A stretch of DNA of 64,000 nt, from positions 76,344,232 through 76,408,231 of the forward strand of contig JAVIAB010000041.1 of NCBI GenBank assembly GCA_032433765.1, in the 5' to 3' direction. A program made the position numbers and the translations under genes. Below, piece by piece: positions 1-10,654 of the stretch; within the stretch, counting starts at the first letter, position 1; every line of letters starts with the position of its first letter. The stretch comes from Megaustenia siamemsis (taxonomy: Eukaryota; Mollusca; Gastropoda; Stylommatophora; Ariophantidae). The notes under the pieces were generated by a model. It had not been told where the DNA came from and ran no database searches. It worked only from the letters and a program-made list of their open reading frames with translations.

Positions 1-668
1 TCGCCAAAAATAAACAGAACATCAACATAACTATAGAAGGCAGACAACTAAACAAGTAGAGGAATTCAAATACCTAGGAAGTCTAATGACAAACGACAAT
101 TCCCAAACAGCAGAGATAGAATCAAGATGCAACAAAGCTTGTCAAATCATCGGACAGTTATCACCACTATTGTCCAACAAGGAAATAACTCTGGAGGCAA
201 AACGAGCACTATACAATACAATCTTCATTCCAACGTTGTGCTACCAATGCCAGACCTGGACTCTAGATGCAAGAACAATAAGAAAAATAACCTCTACAGA
301 GATGAAATGTGTTAGACGAATGACAGGAAACAGTCTGAGAGATAAGATCAGAAATGTAGAACTGAGAAAAAAGCTAGGAATAGCCCCAGCCATAGAATAT
401 ATAAGGAAACAACAGATAAAATGGTTCGGCCACGTGACAAGGCAGAAAGAACAAAACACAACACAACGAGCCTTCAACAAACGTTGTGAGAACAACAGAC
501 CCAAGGGTCGACCACGAAAAAGATGGATCGATGGAATATTAGAAGCACTAGGAAACATAACAGCAGCAGAGGCGAACAGAAGAGCAAAAGACCGCAAATT
601 ATATCTCCCCTCGACGCTGAAAGGCAGATGAGGAAGGAAAGAAGAAGAAGAAGAAGAAGAAGAAGAAT
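1..668 (+). mobile_element. LINE-A copy, 3' end of reverse transcriptase ORF with (GAA)n tail
   Basis: 3' part of a non-LTR retrotransposon, entering from the left edge. Positions 86-631 read as 181 residues of the region after the RT catalytic core: FKYLGSLM just upstream, then CYQCQTW, an IKWFGHV motif and a basic GRPRKRW motif, ending in a stop. These motifs in this order are typical of the C-terminus of RTE-like LINE ORF2. The element ends in an AAG/GAA run at about 640-668, consistent with a short-repeat LINE tail. The endonuclease and the RT core are missing, so it is a dead 5'-truncated copy. Related copies lie at 53690-54480 (minus) and 57868-58037 (plus). Confidence 0.8.
86..631 (+). 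pseudogene. C-terminal fragment of LINE-A reverse transcriptase
   Basis: 181-codon open frame of the ORF2 C-terminus. The ATG at 86 is internal, because the homologous reading continues upstream in the same frame (EEFKYLGS). No catalytic residues are present. It is not a host gene. Confidence 0.75.
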
Positions 669-1615
669 AAACTTTATGGGGATTCCGTAATGACTCAGCA
701 ACTTCTAAAGCAATTTTCTGACTAAACTATCAAATGCCTTTTCGTAATCTATGAATTCAATATAAAGTGGGGATTTTAGTTTTAAACTTTGTTCAACTAT
801 TATACATAGCGTAGTTATTTGATCAGCACATGATCTGTTCTTCCTAAAACCTGTTTGCTCATCTCTCAAAATTTTCTCTATGGCCTCTTTTAGTCTCTCC
901 AGAATGATTCTGCTTAATATTTTTCCTGGCACTGATAGTAGTATAATTCCCAAATGTTATCTAATAGGTTATGTAACATCTTGTTAGAGGTGTTAATATC
1001 TGCTTTGATGACTTCCGAAGGAATTTCATCTGGTCCCGTGGCTTTACCATTTTTTAATAGCTTTATGGCTTTCATTATTTCTTCTTTGCTTGGTTTCCAC
1101 AGTTAACGTGTAACTCTTCTTCTGCTGGTAGTATATCTGGAGGATTATTTGAGCCGGGTCTGTTCAAAAATTCTTCAAAGTGCTCTTTCCATTTGTCCCC
1201 TTATATTACTAAACAGATTTCCTTTATTATCTTTAATAAAGGCATTGATCTGTCTGTATTTACCACTTAATTTATTCGTGCTGTTGAACAGTTTTTTTTT
1301 TTCATATTCCCTTTATCTGCTGCTTCTTCTGCCTCGTTAGCTAGTTCATCTATATATTTCCTCTTATCCCTTTTAATGCATCTTCTCACTTCTGTGTACA
1401 CCTCTGTGTAAGTTTCCTGTGTCTGGCTTTTTTACTTCTCGTTTTGCTTTTATTTATGTATCCTTTCTTGGTCTTTCTTTCTTTAACTTTATCCAGGGTC
1501 TCTGCTGTCATCCATGCCTTATTCTGGCGTTCTCTTTTCCCCAGCGTTTTTTTCACTTGTCTCTTTCCACATATCCTTTACCTATTTCTAATTATCTTCT
1601 TTTTTTTATTGTATT
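669..1615 (-). mobile_element. LINE fragment with RT domain motifs, minus strand
   Basis: Read on the minus strand from about 1610 downward, broken frames give a typical LINE ORF2 stretch: a WKEHFEEFLNRP-like segment, a KNGKATGPDEIPSEVIKAD segment near 1000-1070, then an 82-residue open frame at 953-705. That frame holds LLSVPGKILSRII, DEQTGFRKNRSCADQI and the RT motif A FIDYEKAFD with its first catalytic aspartate. There are frameshifts around 960 and further upstream, and the YxDD motif is absent because the copy stops at 669-705. It abuts the (GAA)n tail of the plus-strand LINE-A copy in the opposite orientation. Confidence 0.78.
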
Positions 1616-1626
1616 TTCTAGTTGTG

Positions 1627-1683
<57 letters not shown>
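1627..1683. repeat. (TA)n microsatellite
   Basis: About 57 bp of alternating TA. It forms the left flank of mariner copy M1, whose target site is TA. Confidence 0.95.
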
Positions 1684-1686
<3 letters not shown>

Positions 1687-3106
1687 GGTGTTTTTAAAGT
1701 CGCAGTGCAGTGAATATTTCTAATATTCAGTAAATGACGTAATCATCATCTACGTACCAAAATTTTGTAAACCACATTTATGAACAAACCGCTGCTTCCT
1801 TTAAGGTTTTATTTACGTAAAGGACGGGCACTACGCTACTTTCACTGTCTCATTGCTTGAAGGAAATGGTGTTGACGATTGAAAACAGGGTATTTCTGGT
1901 TGAGCATGTCTTTCGTAATGGCGGTAAATATACGGATGAGGTCATTAGACAATTCGTGAGGAAATTTCCAGACTCACAAGTCCCTCACCGAAATTCTGTT
2001 ACAAAATTGATCAAAAAGTTTCGTGAAACCGGTAGTGTGGTAGATGCATACCGATCTGGAAGACCTTCAATTTCACAAGACCAAATTATGGAACTCCAAG
2101 ACAGAATTACAATGAGTAGAAATGCATCTTTAAACCACTTGTCTCAACAGGTGCAAATATCTAAGAGTTCTGTTCACAAGGTTTTAAGAAGTGAACTACA
2201 CTATCGTCCATACAAATTAACTGAAGTGTCTCAACTCCAAGAAAGAGATTATGAATCCCGTTTAAACTACTGCATGTGGTTTCAGAATTTTATTTATGAA
2301 CATGGCGCTGCCATCCTTGACGTCACTTTTTTTCACTGATGAGGCCTGGTTTCATTTATCCGGTTATGTGAACAGTCAGAACAATCGGCTGTGGAGCAGT
2401 GAAAAACCCCATGAATTTCATCAAGTGCCGCTTTACGATCAAAAAGTCGGAGTGTGGTGCGCTATAAGTCGTATGCGGATAATAGGACCTATATTTTTTA
2501 ATGAAACAATAAATGCAGAACGTTACCGTACTTTAATTCTGGAACCGTTCATAGCACACCTGACAGAACGGGAAATTATGGAATCCTGGTTTCAGCAGGA
2601 TGGGGCAACAGCACACACAGCCACAACAACACTCAATTATTTAGAAAGCATATTTGCAAATCGCATTATTTCACGTGGATTCTGGCCTGCTCGTTCACCA
2701 GATCTAACACCCCCAGATTATTATCTGTGGGGGGGGGGGGGGGGGGCAGTGAAGAAGAAAGTTTATGAAAATAATCCGCAGACAATTAATGACCTAAAGA
2801 CTGAAATAGTAGACAAGATTAAACAAATATCACCAGACATTATTCTGAAGGTTTTCGCAAATATGGAAAGACGAATCACGACATGTCTTGAGGCCCGTGG
2901 TGGACATTTTCAACATATGCTTTAGGCGCAACTTTATTGTGTTAATACCAACATTACCCATTATAAGCTCGCCGATAGCAGTCAAGTCTATTTGAATAAT
3001 ACCATTTATTTTACAATTTGTGTGACGCATTAGTTAACCGCATTTCTGGTGACGTTTTTTCTTCCGAGAGTAGAAAGTCACTGCACTGCGACTTTAAAAC
3101 ACCCTG
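1684..3106 (+). mobile_element. IS630/Tc1/mariner element M1, both ends intact, ORF broken
   Basis: Complete 1.42-kb DNA transposon. The left terminal inverted repeat begins CAGGGTGTTTTTAAAG at 1684. The right end at 3106 is its reverse complement with one T fewer, and the similarity continues for about 28 bp (GTCGCAGTGCAGTG). Both flanks are TA repeats, as expected for TA-targeting elements. The transposase frame (1857-2925) has a one-base insertion and a long in-frame poly-G expansion, so M1 cannot make its own enzyme. It is nearly identical to M2 (3125-4354), which lies inverted next to it. Confidence 0.9.
1857..2925 (+). pseudogene. M1 transposase, frameshifted
   Basis: Mariner-superfamily transposase broken into two frames. 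The first 160 codons (1857-2339) hold the N-terminal helix-turn-helix DNA-binding region. The frame is lost in a T run at about 2327-2333, with seven T where M2 has six, just before the first catalytic TDEAW. The second frame (to 2925) keeps WFQQDGATAH and SPDLTPPDYYLWG. At about 2729-2746 there are 18 G where M2 has 6, which adds four glycines in frame. Both lesions sit in homopolymers, so slippage, or long-read consensus error, is a plausible cause. Confidence 0.88.
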
Positions 3107-3124
3107 TATATATATATAGAAATG
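3107..3124. repeat. Short TA repeat between M1 and M2
   Basis: About 12 bp of TA plus a few bases separate the right end of M1 from the truncated 3' end of M2. Confidence 0.85.
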
Positions 3125-4351
3125 TCTAAAGCATATGTTGAAAATGTCCACCACGGGCCTCAAGACATGTCGTGATTCGTCTTTCCATATTTGCGAAAAC
3201 CTTCAGAATAATGTCTGGTGATATTTGTTTAATCTTGTCTACTATTTCAGTCTTTAGGTCATTAATTGTCTGCGGATTATTTCCATAAATTTCCCCCTTC
3301 AATGCCCCCCACAGATAATAATCTGGGGGTGTTAGATCTGGTGAACGAGCAGGCCAGATTCCACGTGAAATAATGCGATTTGCAAATATGCTTTCTAAAT
3401 AATTGAGTGTTGTTGTGGCTGTGTGTGCTGTTGCCCCATCCTGCTGAAACCAGGATTCCATAATTTCCCGTTCTGTAAGGTGTGCTATGAACGGTTCCAG
3501 AATTAAAGTACGGTAACGTTCTGCATTTATTGTTTCATTAAAAAATATAGGTCCTATTATCCGCATACGACTTATAGCGCACCACACTCCGACTTTTTGA
3601 TCGTAAAGCGGCACTTGATGAAATTCATGGGGGTTTTCACTGCTCCACAGCCGATTGTTCTGACTGTTCACATAACCGGATAAATGAAACCAGGCCTCAT
3701 CAGTGAAAAAAGTGACGTCAAGGATGGCAGCGCCATGTTCATAAATAAAATTCTGAAACCACATGCAATAGTTTAAACGGGATTCATAATCTCTTTCTTG
3801 GAGTTGAGACACTTCAGTTAATTTGTATGGACGATAGTGTAGTTCACTTCTTAAAATCTTGTGAACAGAACTCTTAGATATTTGCACCTGTTGAGACAAG
3901 TGGTTTAAAGATGCATTTGGACTCATTGTAATTCTGTCTTGGAGTTCCATAATTTGGTCTTGTGAAATTGGAGGTCTTCCAGATCGGTATGCATCTACCA
4001 CACTACCGGTTTCACGAAACTTTTTGATCAATTTTGTAACAGAATTTCGGTGAGGGACTTGTGAGTCTGGAAATTTCCTCACGAATTGTCTAATGACCCC
4101 ATCCGTACATTTACCGCCATTACGAAAGACATGCTCAACCAGAAATACCCTGTTTTCAATCGTCAACACCATTTCCTTCAAGCAATGAGACAGTGAAAGT
4201 AGCGTAGTGCCCGTCCTTTACGTAAATAAAACCTTAAAGGAAGCAGCGGTTTGTTCATAAATGTGGTTTACAAAATTTTGGTACGTAGATGATGATTACG
4301 TCATTTACTGAATATTAGAAATATTCACTGCACTGCGACTTTAAAAACACC

Positions 4352-4354
<3 letters not shown>
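3125..4354 (-). mobile_element. IS630/Tc1/mariner element M2, intact ORF, 3' end missing
   Basis: Minus-strand copy of the M1 family. Its 5' terminal repeat is complete at 4354 (CAGGGTGTTTTTAAAG on the minus strand) and is followed by TA repeats. Homology stops right after the stop codon at 3126-3128, so the 3' UTR and the 3' terminal repeat are gone. It should not move as a single unit, but its ORF is undamaged. Together with M1 it forms a tail-to-tail inverted pair whose two outer ends (1684 and 4354) are both complete 5' termini. Confidence 0.9.
3126..4181 (-). CDS. Mariner-superfamily transposase (M2), full length
   Basis: 351-residue uninterrupted transposase that would cut and paste elements at TA sites in the nucleus. 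Residues 1-70 form a helix-turn-helix start (TIENRVFLVEHVFRNGG) and about 75-120 a second helical DNA-binding part. The catalytic core has D161 (FFTDEAWFHL), D248 (WFQQDGATAH) and D287 (SPDLTPPDYYLWG). By my count 38 residues separate the last two, against 34 in classical mariner. GVWCAIS and the PARSPDL motif support the family. The start is the first ATG and matches M1. No stop or frameshift is visible, so the enzyme could be functional. It could act on M1, which has both ends but no ORF. Confidence 0.9.
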   Translation of the reverse strand: MKEMVLTIENRVFLVEHVFRNGGKCTDGVIRQFVRKFPDSQVPHRNSVTKLIKKFRETGSVVDAYRSGRPPISQDQIMELQDRITMSPNASLNHLSQQVQISKSSVHKILRSELHYRPYKLTEVSQLQERDYESRLNYCMWFQNFIYEHGAAILDVTFFTDEAWFHLSGYVNSQNNRLWSSENPHEFHQVPLYDQKVGVWCAISRMRIIGPIFFNETINAERYRTLILEPFIAHLTEREIMESWFQQDGATAHTATTTLNYLESIFANRIISRGIWPARSPDLTPPDYYLWGALKGEIYGNNPQTINDLKTEIVDKIKQISPDIILKVFANMERRITTCLEARGGHFQHML

Positions 4355-4415
<61 letters not shown>

Positions 4416-4497
4416 TTGTATATACATAGTCTGAAAGAGTAGTCTTTTTCGTAAAATCACTTTTTTGTTTTCTCTTTATCCCTCTCTCTCTCTCTCT

Positions 4498-4533
<36 letters not shown>

Positions 4534-4549
4534 TATATATATATATATA
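4355..4549. repeat. Two (TA)n tracts with a (TC)n tract between
   Basis: TA repeats at about 4355-4408 and 4499-4549, with a TC run at about 4482-4498. The first flanks M2, the second lies near the 3' end of the next LINE copy. Confidence 0.9.
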
Positions 4550-4572
4550 ACATACATATATACGCATTTATA

Positions 4573-5412
4573 TCATTACTATCATGTGCCATACCGGTTG
4601 GCACTGGCGAACACTTCCCCAATCTTCAATCTACAGTACATTGTATCAGTTCTGTTGTTGACTGTCTTCCATGCCATGACACCAAACTATCTAGCATTTT
4701 CTCTCTTTGTCGTCCGCGATCTCTCTTCCCCTGTATTTTGCCCGTTACAATCAAATATTCCAACTTTCCTCTTCTCATGGTGTACTCTCATGGTCTCAAA
4801 ATGTTGATTGTTTCTTTCAGATGCTTTTTAGGGGGTCCCTTTTTGTGTTGGCCTCTTTCAGAATTTCCTGATTTGTCTTTTTAGCTGTCCAGGAAACTTT
4901 CAACATTCTTCTGAGAAATCCCATCCATGTGGCCTCCAATCGACTTTTCATTTGTGTATCTAGTGTCCCAAATGTGCATCCATAGGACAGAATTGGTTCT
5001 ATATAGCACCGATAGATTCTTTTTCTTACTTCTATTTACACAAACGTTTTGCATGCGATGTTTTTAATTTTCTGAAATACTATCTTGGCATGAGATATTC
5101 TGCTTTTTATTTGAATGGCGCATCTACCATCTGATGTTGTTATTGTGCCCTAGTATTTGAAGCGCTGCACTGTCTCACATATGTCCTGTTTTTATACTGC
5201 ATGCTTGCTAATGATTGTTTCTTTGATATAACCATTACTTTTCTTTTATTACTATTCAAACTAAGACCTTTCTTGTTGCTTTCTTTTACTACTGTGTCTA
5301 TCATTTTCTGTAGTTTGTTTTCTCTCTATACCTTTAGCGTTGTGTCATCCGCATATCGCAAACTGTTTATATTGTGACCATTGACTTCAATTCCTTTTAT
5401 GTCCTTTTACAC
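4573..5412 (-). mobile_element. LINE-B copy with RT motif C, minus strand
   Basis: Read on the minus strand from 5412, this is a decayed LINE ORF2. Near 5340-5370 it encodes LRYADDTTL, the RT catalytic YADD motif. It is followed by the thumb region, then the LRRMLK.PW and H.MRRGKLEYL segments that also appear in the other LINE-B copies, and ends at an ATC/GAT-rich tail near 4573. Many frameshifts make it non-functional. Sister copies: 6000-6212, 14808-15150, 21612-21960, 32840-33283, 50600-50985 and 58985-59398. Confidence 0.8.
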
Positions 5413-5999
5413 ACACATATATATATGCAGCAGGATATAAAAGGAATTGAAGTCAACACATGGCAGTCCTACATTGATGAAATCTCTTTAAACGTTCATG
5501 TTCTGCTTTAAATGTGTACTCCACGTCAGTGGGAATGTACCGCCATAAATATTAAAGAAAGCGTGGCGCAAAGTCCTTTACTAATAGAGCAGACATAATG
5601 GATGACATATTCTATTGATGGTGGAAGAAAAGTTATATAAAGTCAAAGCGTATTTTAATTTCACAGGTTTGAAATGAAAGAAATTCGACATGTTGCATCA
5701 TTTCTTAAACTTTGAACATTACTGAGCGGAATTTCTACAGTTGTGAGTAATTTAAAAAGAAGGATAAGGAAATAAGCGAAAAGAAGGTGCTGTTAATTAA
5801 AATAAGTTATCTCTAGCCACCGAGCAGACTTCAGTCACCTGTGAAAAGGCTCGAGCCTAAAGTAGTTTTCATTTCATCCTTGGATAGCAGTTGCGTCTAA
5901 CATAACCCAAAAGTCTTAGCATGGGGTTGAACGGATCGTGTCTCACCAGGAAATAGTCAAAGCCCCGAAGATAACAGCCCTCTATAGATTTACTCAAGT
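5413..5999. other. No gene seen; short inverted copy of LINE sequence at its left end
   Basis: Apart from a TA/CA run and a 20-bp segment at about 5431-5450 that inverts the LINE sequence at 5386-5405, I recognise nothing here. Confidence 0.5.
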
Positions 6000-6212
6000 A
6001 CAGTAGACCAAACAAATGAAAAGACAATTAGTGGCCACAGAGATGGAATTTCTCAGAAGAATGTTGAAAGTTCACTGGACAGCTAAAAAGACCAATGAAG
6101 ACATTCTCAAAGAGGCCAACACAAAAAGGGAGCTTAAAAAAACTTCAGAAAAAAAACAATGACCATTTTTACGCCAAAGCGGTATGGCATATGATGATGA
6201 TGATGATGATAT
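6000..6212 (+). mobile_element. LINE-B 3' fragment with internal deletion and (GAT)n tail
   Basis: Matches LINE-B from the AGAAGAATGTTGAAAG segment to AGAGGCCAACACAAAA, then jumps directly to the end of the element (GCGGTATGGCATATGATG). It loses the stretch encoding the MRRGKLEYL part. It ends in about seven GAT units. Confidence 0.75.
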
Positions 6213-6806
6213 TTACTAAGGTCCGCTGGCTGAAAATGAAAGCAGAAAACCCGCCAGCTGACTTGACGTTTTCAGTAGTTTTGTCTAAGGACGGATGACG
6301 TCCTTCAAACTACAATCGCACCTGCCCTCAAATCTAGATGGCCGTAGACTAGATAATGGTAGGCTACGAATTGTTAACACTAGAGTCTTGCCCTAATCTT
6401 GCTTGGCGAAGGAAAAGTAGAAAACACGAGAGCACAAGATCCAGAGGTCACATGCTGTTATGTCAAGCAGGAGCAACACATGGCGATTTAAACAAACAAG
6501 TTATGTGCACATCTTGACAACGACCCAAATCATAGACATTTATAGATTTGCAAAGATATAGATCTATAGATGTGCAAAGATGTAGATCTATAGACGTGTA
6601 AAGGTCTATGGGCTGACATGAAACTCCAGAAAACTTCCACCTAGCGTGTTGTTTTTAGCTTTACAAGCAGGGGCAGTTATGGGTAGAATAACGCTAGTCG
6701 TCTATAGCTCCTATAGCTGATAACATCTTGTAAGTTGAGTTTTTATCTTTTATTTTCTCCCTGCATGCCCTCTGTAAATCTATAGATGGCTATGTCCAAA
6801 GCACAC
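6213..6806. other. No gene seen; small 26-bp tandem patch
   Basis: At about 6535-6605 there are three degenerate copies of a roughly 26-bp unit built on TATAGATNTGCAAAGAT. The rest is unassigned. Confidence 0.5.
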
Positions 6807-7850
6807 CTCCGTTTCCAAGATGGCGGAATTGAGTTACGTTCTCTCTACGCTGCAGAAATTCCGTTGGATTCTTATCAACTTCGGGTTTCCGTTCCAATTT
6901 TCTGCATTCCAGTCGAAATGATGTTCTACTTATTGTTATATCTGCGCCATTGAATTGGCGTTGCACGCACAGCAATGCTCCGTTTTGACAATTCAAGTGT
7001 TGTGAATGCGCCTTCCAACGTCTAATGTTGATCTGCGTTTTACGTCACACTAAGTGCTGTTCAGTGACCATTTGATGGAGATGGTTGACGCAAGTTATTT
7101 ACAAGTTACAACGCATTAATGTGGTGTGCTCCGTCAAGTCGGTCAAGTCAGCATCTTTGGGAAGTTTGTACCATGTTTCGTTCGTTGTAGACTGCATTCA
7201 GTAGAGTAATAATGAATACATGGGCGCAGACATTTTGTGCGTGCTACGTCATCATAATGGATCATCGTGTGTCCCAAGACCGACCATGCGCTAATCTTGC
7301 GATCTTGCGTTTGGTGTGCATCGGGGATAATCTGAAGACGAACTGTGTTTTGTATGTTCGGAGTTGGAGTCAAACACGATGTCCTAACATCATCAAGCGC
7401 CATACATTAACTATGATGATCATCATTTTCAGGAGGACGTGATCTTCCGGGCAATGTGATGGATAGGCGGCAGGAACCATTGAAGGCTATGTCTGCAAAG
7501 TGTTCCTTGTTGCAGTTTCCTCATGTTCCAAATCCGGCTTGTTGCAGGAGCTACTGAGTTAAGTGCTCTGTGCACACCGTGGGCTGTGTGTCTCATCCAT
7601 TTTGATCATGTTTCGATACTCCAATTGTGTACGATGAATGATGATATCGTATGACAGGGAACAGTTGGCTGTGTTCACTTTCTGTGCGGTTTCGCCTTAT
7701 GTCTTTTGGCGTGTGCTGAGACTGCTATGATGGGGACTACAGTTACCTTTCTTTGTTTGGAAGATGAGTTATAATTCGGATGATTCCACTGGCACGGGCG
7801 GTTGAGCAATTATGGATTTTAATTCGCTTGCAGTGATACCGAGGATACCC
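6807..7850 (+). mobile_element. REP-1 copy 1, unclassified ~1 kb interspersed repeat
   Basis: Starts near CTCCGTTTCCAAGATGG and runs to the GCAGTGATACCG segment near 7842. It has no long ORF and no obvious terminal inverted repeats. The same sequence recurs at 11112-12178, 33590-33998 (3' part), 48836-49550 (minus, 5' part) and 60543-61075 (minus, 3' part). Several copies end in a short CCATAA repeat, which looks like a retroposon tail. Class unknown. Confidence 0.7.
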
Positions 7851-8180
7851 CGGGACCAGCAACAGTCGCGACCTAAATTCAACTGAAAATTATGGGTGCT
7901 ACTGACGAATCATTTTAAAAATAATGGACTCGAAGACGTTGAAAAAGTGAATAAAATTGATGAAAAATACAGGGACAGTCTGACACACAATCGCCTGCAA
8001 ATATATATAGGTAGAATGCTTCTCTGCATACAGTCTTGTCTTGTCGGAGAAGACATTGTAAAGTATTGAAATCATTGTATCATACTGAAATCAAATTCTC
8101 AAACAACCATAAAGCAGAACCCGAATCCTTCGAAAGTATAGCAAAACTGGCTATTCAACACAAAAATAATTTGCACAAGA
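7851..8180. other. No gene seen
   Basis: Unique-looking sequence between REP-1 and a LINE RNase H fragment. Nothing recognised. Confidence 0.4.
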
Positions 8181-8830
8181 AATGATGATACTGACCGACG
8201 CACTGTCACTCCTAAAAGCTCTAAAAAATCTCCAGAAGCAGTGAGCTAGATGACTTCAGAACAACCCTACACCAATTGTGCAATAACTTGCAGAGAATGG
8301 CCATCCAGTGGATACCTTCACACTGTAATATACAAGGAAATGAATGCGCAGACAAATTAGCTAAGGATGGAGGGAGATTGCCACAAGAGAACCATCTGGT
8401 CAGCTACGGTGAAGTCAAATCTATGACTAAACGTCAGTACCTTGAGAAATGGAAACAGGAACACCCAAAGTATAACGAAAGGGACGGATACCTTCAACTA
8501 TCAAGGAGGGATCAAGTCCTCTAGCCTACATACTGGCCACAACAGAATGAGAAACCACATGTTGACCAAACTCAAAATAGGAACAACCAGCCAATGTCAC
8601 TGTACCCTGGATAACATGGCAACAAAACACGTTCTACATGACTGCCCCCCCCTCCCCAATACACGGACCTGAGGAGGGCAATGTGGCACACACCCACCTC
8701 CATGGAGGAGAAACTCTGGGGGACAGGCTAACTATTGAAACAGACAACAGCTTTAGCAAGAGACCAAAATCCTAGCATGAATGACGTCATGATCACAGCA
8801 GAGGATGAGGAAACCATTGTTTGTAGATAA
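8181..8830 (+). mobile_element. LINE-E 3' region with RNase H domain
   Basis: Positions 8276-8524 encode the C-terminal half of an RNase H domain: AIQWIPSHCNIQGNECADKLAKDGG, whose SHC.I.GNE.AD pattern holds the last active-site residues. A frameshifted continuation (8520-8670) has TGHNRMRNHMLTKLKIG and a C.C....T.HVL.DCP zinc-binding tail. This order is typical of LINEs of the I/Jockey type with an RNase H domain. The RT core is absent. Related copies: 22020-22300 (minus), 40690-40757 (plus, extreme 3' end) and 55660-56440 (minus). Confidence 0.78.
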
Positions 8831-8924
8831 ATGGGACACACATTATCTTCACACATTACTATTTTTGTGTGGGGTTGAAGGTCTAGCATAGTCCGATACA
8901 TTATTTAAGCATACTAGTGATCTC

Positions 8925-9212
8925 CCTTAGTTGACGTTCACAACAAAACTACAGTGGTTCTTAAGTGGTTCTCAAATACTTTTGAAAGAATCACTTTTCG
9001 GTAAAGTTCTAGTTTATTCCTGTAAATTAAAGTTTGCAAGAGTAACATCACCTTGAGTAACGTAACACTTTATTCGGACCCATAGTTGTAGGATTTAGGG
9101 TTAGTATTTTGGGTTAATTTTATGATAAAACTAACCCTAGATACTAACATTATTTGTAGTATTTGAAAACTACTGTGGTTTTGTTGGGACGCCAACTAGT
9201 ACTACTACTTCT
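8925..9212. mobile_element. MITE-like element with long terminal inverted repeats
   Basis: The left arm near 8928-8985 (CCTTAGTTGACG..CACAACAAAACTACAGTGG..CAAATACT) is the reverse complement, with several mismatches, of the right arm near 9160-9205 (AGTATTTGAAAACTACTGTGG..GTTGG..CGCCAACTAG). The centre has short telomere-like words (TTAGGGTTAG and its complement). There is no ORF, so it is non-autonomous. The same left arm occurs at about 10906. Confidence 0.65.
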
Positions 9213-9620
9213 CAATTCATATATATATATACAATTAATTAAGCGTGAACATTTTCTTGCGTGTTCCGATATGATTCACTGATGAAATATGCCTTAACTA
9301 TCTCATGAGTTATCCGACATATTCACTCAAAACCACTGATACTTTTTAATTCGCTTTTTAATTTAGAACTTCACCAATGCGTTGTTTCATTTTCTATAGA
9401 ATAGGGATTTGTCTAATGACAGATTAAGAACTACTGAATCAAGTATACTAAATGTTTACTCAAGGGGATACTACTCTTCCAAATTGTTCCGAACTGAAAT
9501 CATTTATCGGACTAAACTTGACCTTTACCTTTTAAAAGCCTCTACCAAAAAAAATGTATTTGTTTATACGAGTGTGTCGCTCTGAGAAAATTGTGAATTC
9601 TGCCATATACAGTGTGTACA
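9213..9620. other. No gene seen
   Basis: AT-rich. About 9486-9580 resembles 13751-13833 (GAACTGAAAT..TTATC.GACTAAACTTGACC), so it belongs to a dispersed repeat of unknown kind. Confidence 0.4.
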
Positions 9621-9621
9621 C

Positions 9622-9890
9622 AGCAATCTATCTATTGTCCTTTCGAACCGAAGACGGCACATATGGCAGAACCACAATCTCAAAAACAGAAACCTTGTGT
9701 GCCAAAATGGCACATATTGCAGAGATATCATATGGATCTGTTTCCATAACAATACTTTTTACAATGACAGCTTGTCAAGCCATCGATCAAGCTGGTTAGT
9801 CGCCTCTTACGACATGCCTGGAAGGTCACAGTGTCACTATTCTTTAATCATAATGGCCCCGGATACACACAGGAATAGTATACACATATT
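9622..9890 (-). mobile_element. SINE-1 copy, minus strand
   Basis: Reverse complement of the SINE-1 sequence seen complete at 36408-36677. It begins at the CTATCTATTG tail (9630), then the CGAA.CGAAGACGGCAC stem-loop region, and ends with the head near GGCCCCGGATACACACAGG (9880). Non-coding. Confidence 0.85.
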
Positions 9891-9929
9891 ACCCTGTGTA
9901 GCTTTCGGGGGGACGGTGAGGGGAGAACG

Positions 9930-10215
9930 GAACAGGGCCATTGTTACCTGATAGCGCATGTCATAGCGGCGACTGAGGAGGTTGGAATTGTCGACTGTGT
10001 GGTCAGAACAGAGCCATTGTTACCTGATAGCGCATGTCATAGATGCGACTAAGGAGGCTTGAATTGTCGTTTGTGTGGTCGGGTAGGACTTGCACAGAGC
10101 GACATATCAACGGAATTTATCAATGCATTTTGGAGTATGCTGTGAGAGGTGCTGAAGTGGATATGGGTATTTCCTGACTGTAATAAAACTGGACCAAATG
10201 CTTCCGGTGTTATGA
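9930..10215. repeat. Two tandem ~90-bp units related to the SINE-1 core, plus a dispersed segment
   Basis: CAGAGCCATTGTTACCTGATAGCGCATGTCATAG.. occurs twice in a row from about 9935 to 10080. It includes a GCATGTC..GCGACT.AGGAGG stretch like the SINE-1 core. About 10150-10195 (GCTGAAGTGGATATGGG..CTGTAATAAAACT) recurs at 21560-21605. Confidence 0.55.
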
Positions 10216-10654
10216 CGGCTACGTGTTGGTCGTTTTTACAATTCGGCTCTTGCTGATATTTTTTTATGATTTACGTGACAGTCTAGTTGTGAAATAATTT
10301 GTTGCTATTCCCCGTTTTGGTGTATGCTTTACTTCTGATAAGTGGATGGACTGTGAACGTTACCGATATTTAAGTGGAATATGATTTAATCTTCTTTGTG
10401 TTGTGTGTTCGCGGTTCGACAGGTAAACACATAGTTCGACAACAATTGCGCCCAGCAGTTATGTCCAAACCGAATGCAAAAGTCTGTAACTGTGAATGGG
10501 GCGGAAGAATCAGAAATGATCAACGGCTCAGAAAGCGAAAACAGCAAAGTATGTGGTACACATAAGGCATATTCAGGACACGAAAGACGAATATGGCAGC
10601 CAACAAGGAAAGAGATTGGAGCCTCATCACGTAATATTCCAACGAAAGCCATGG

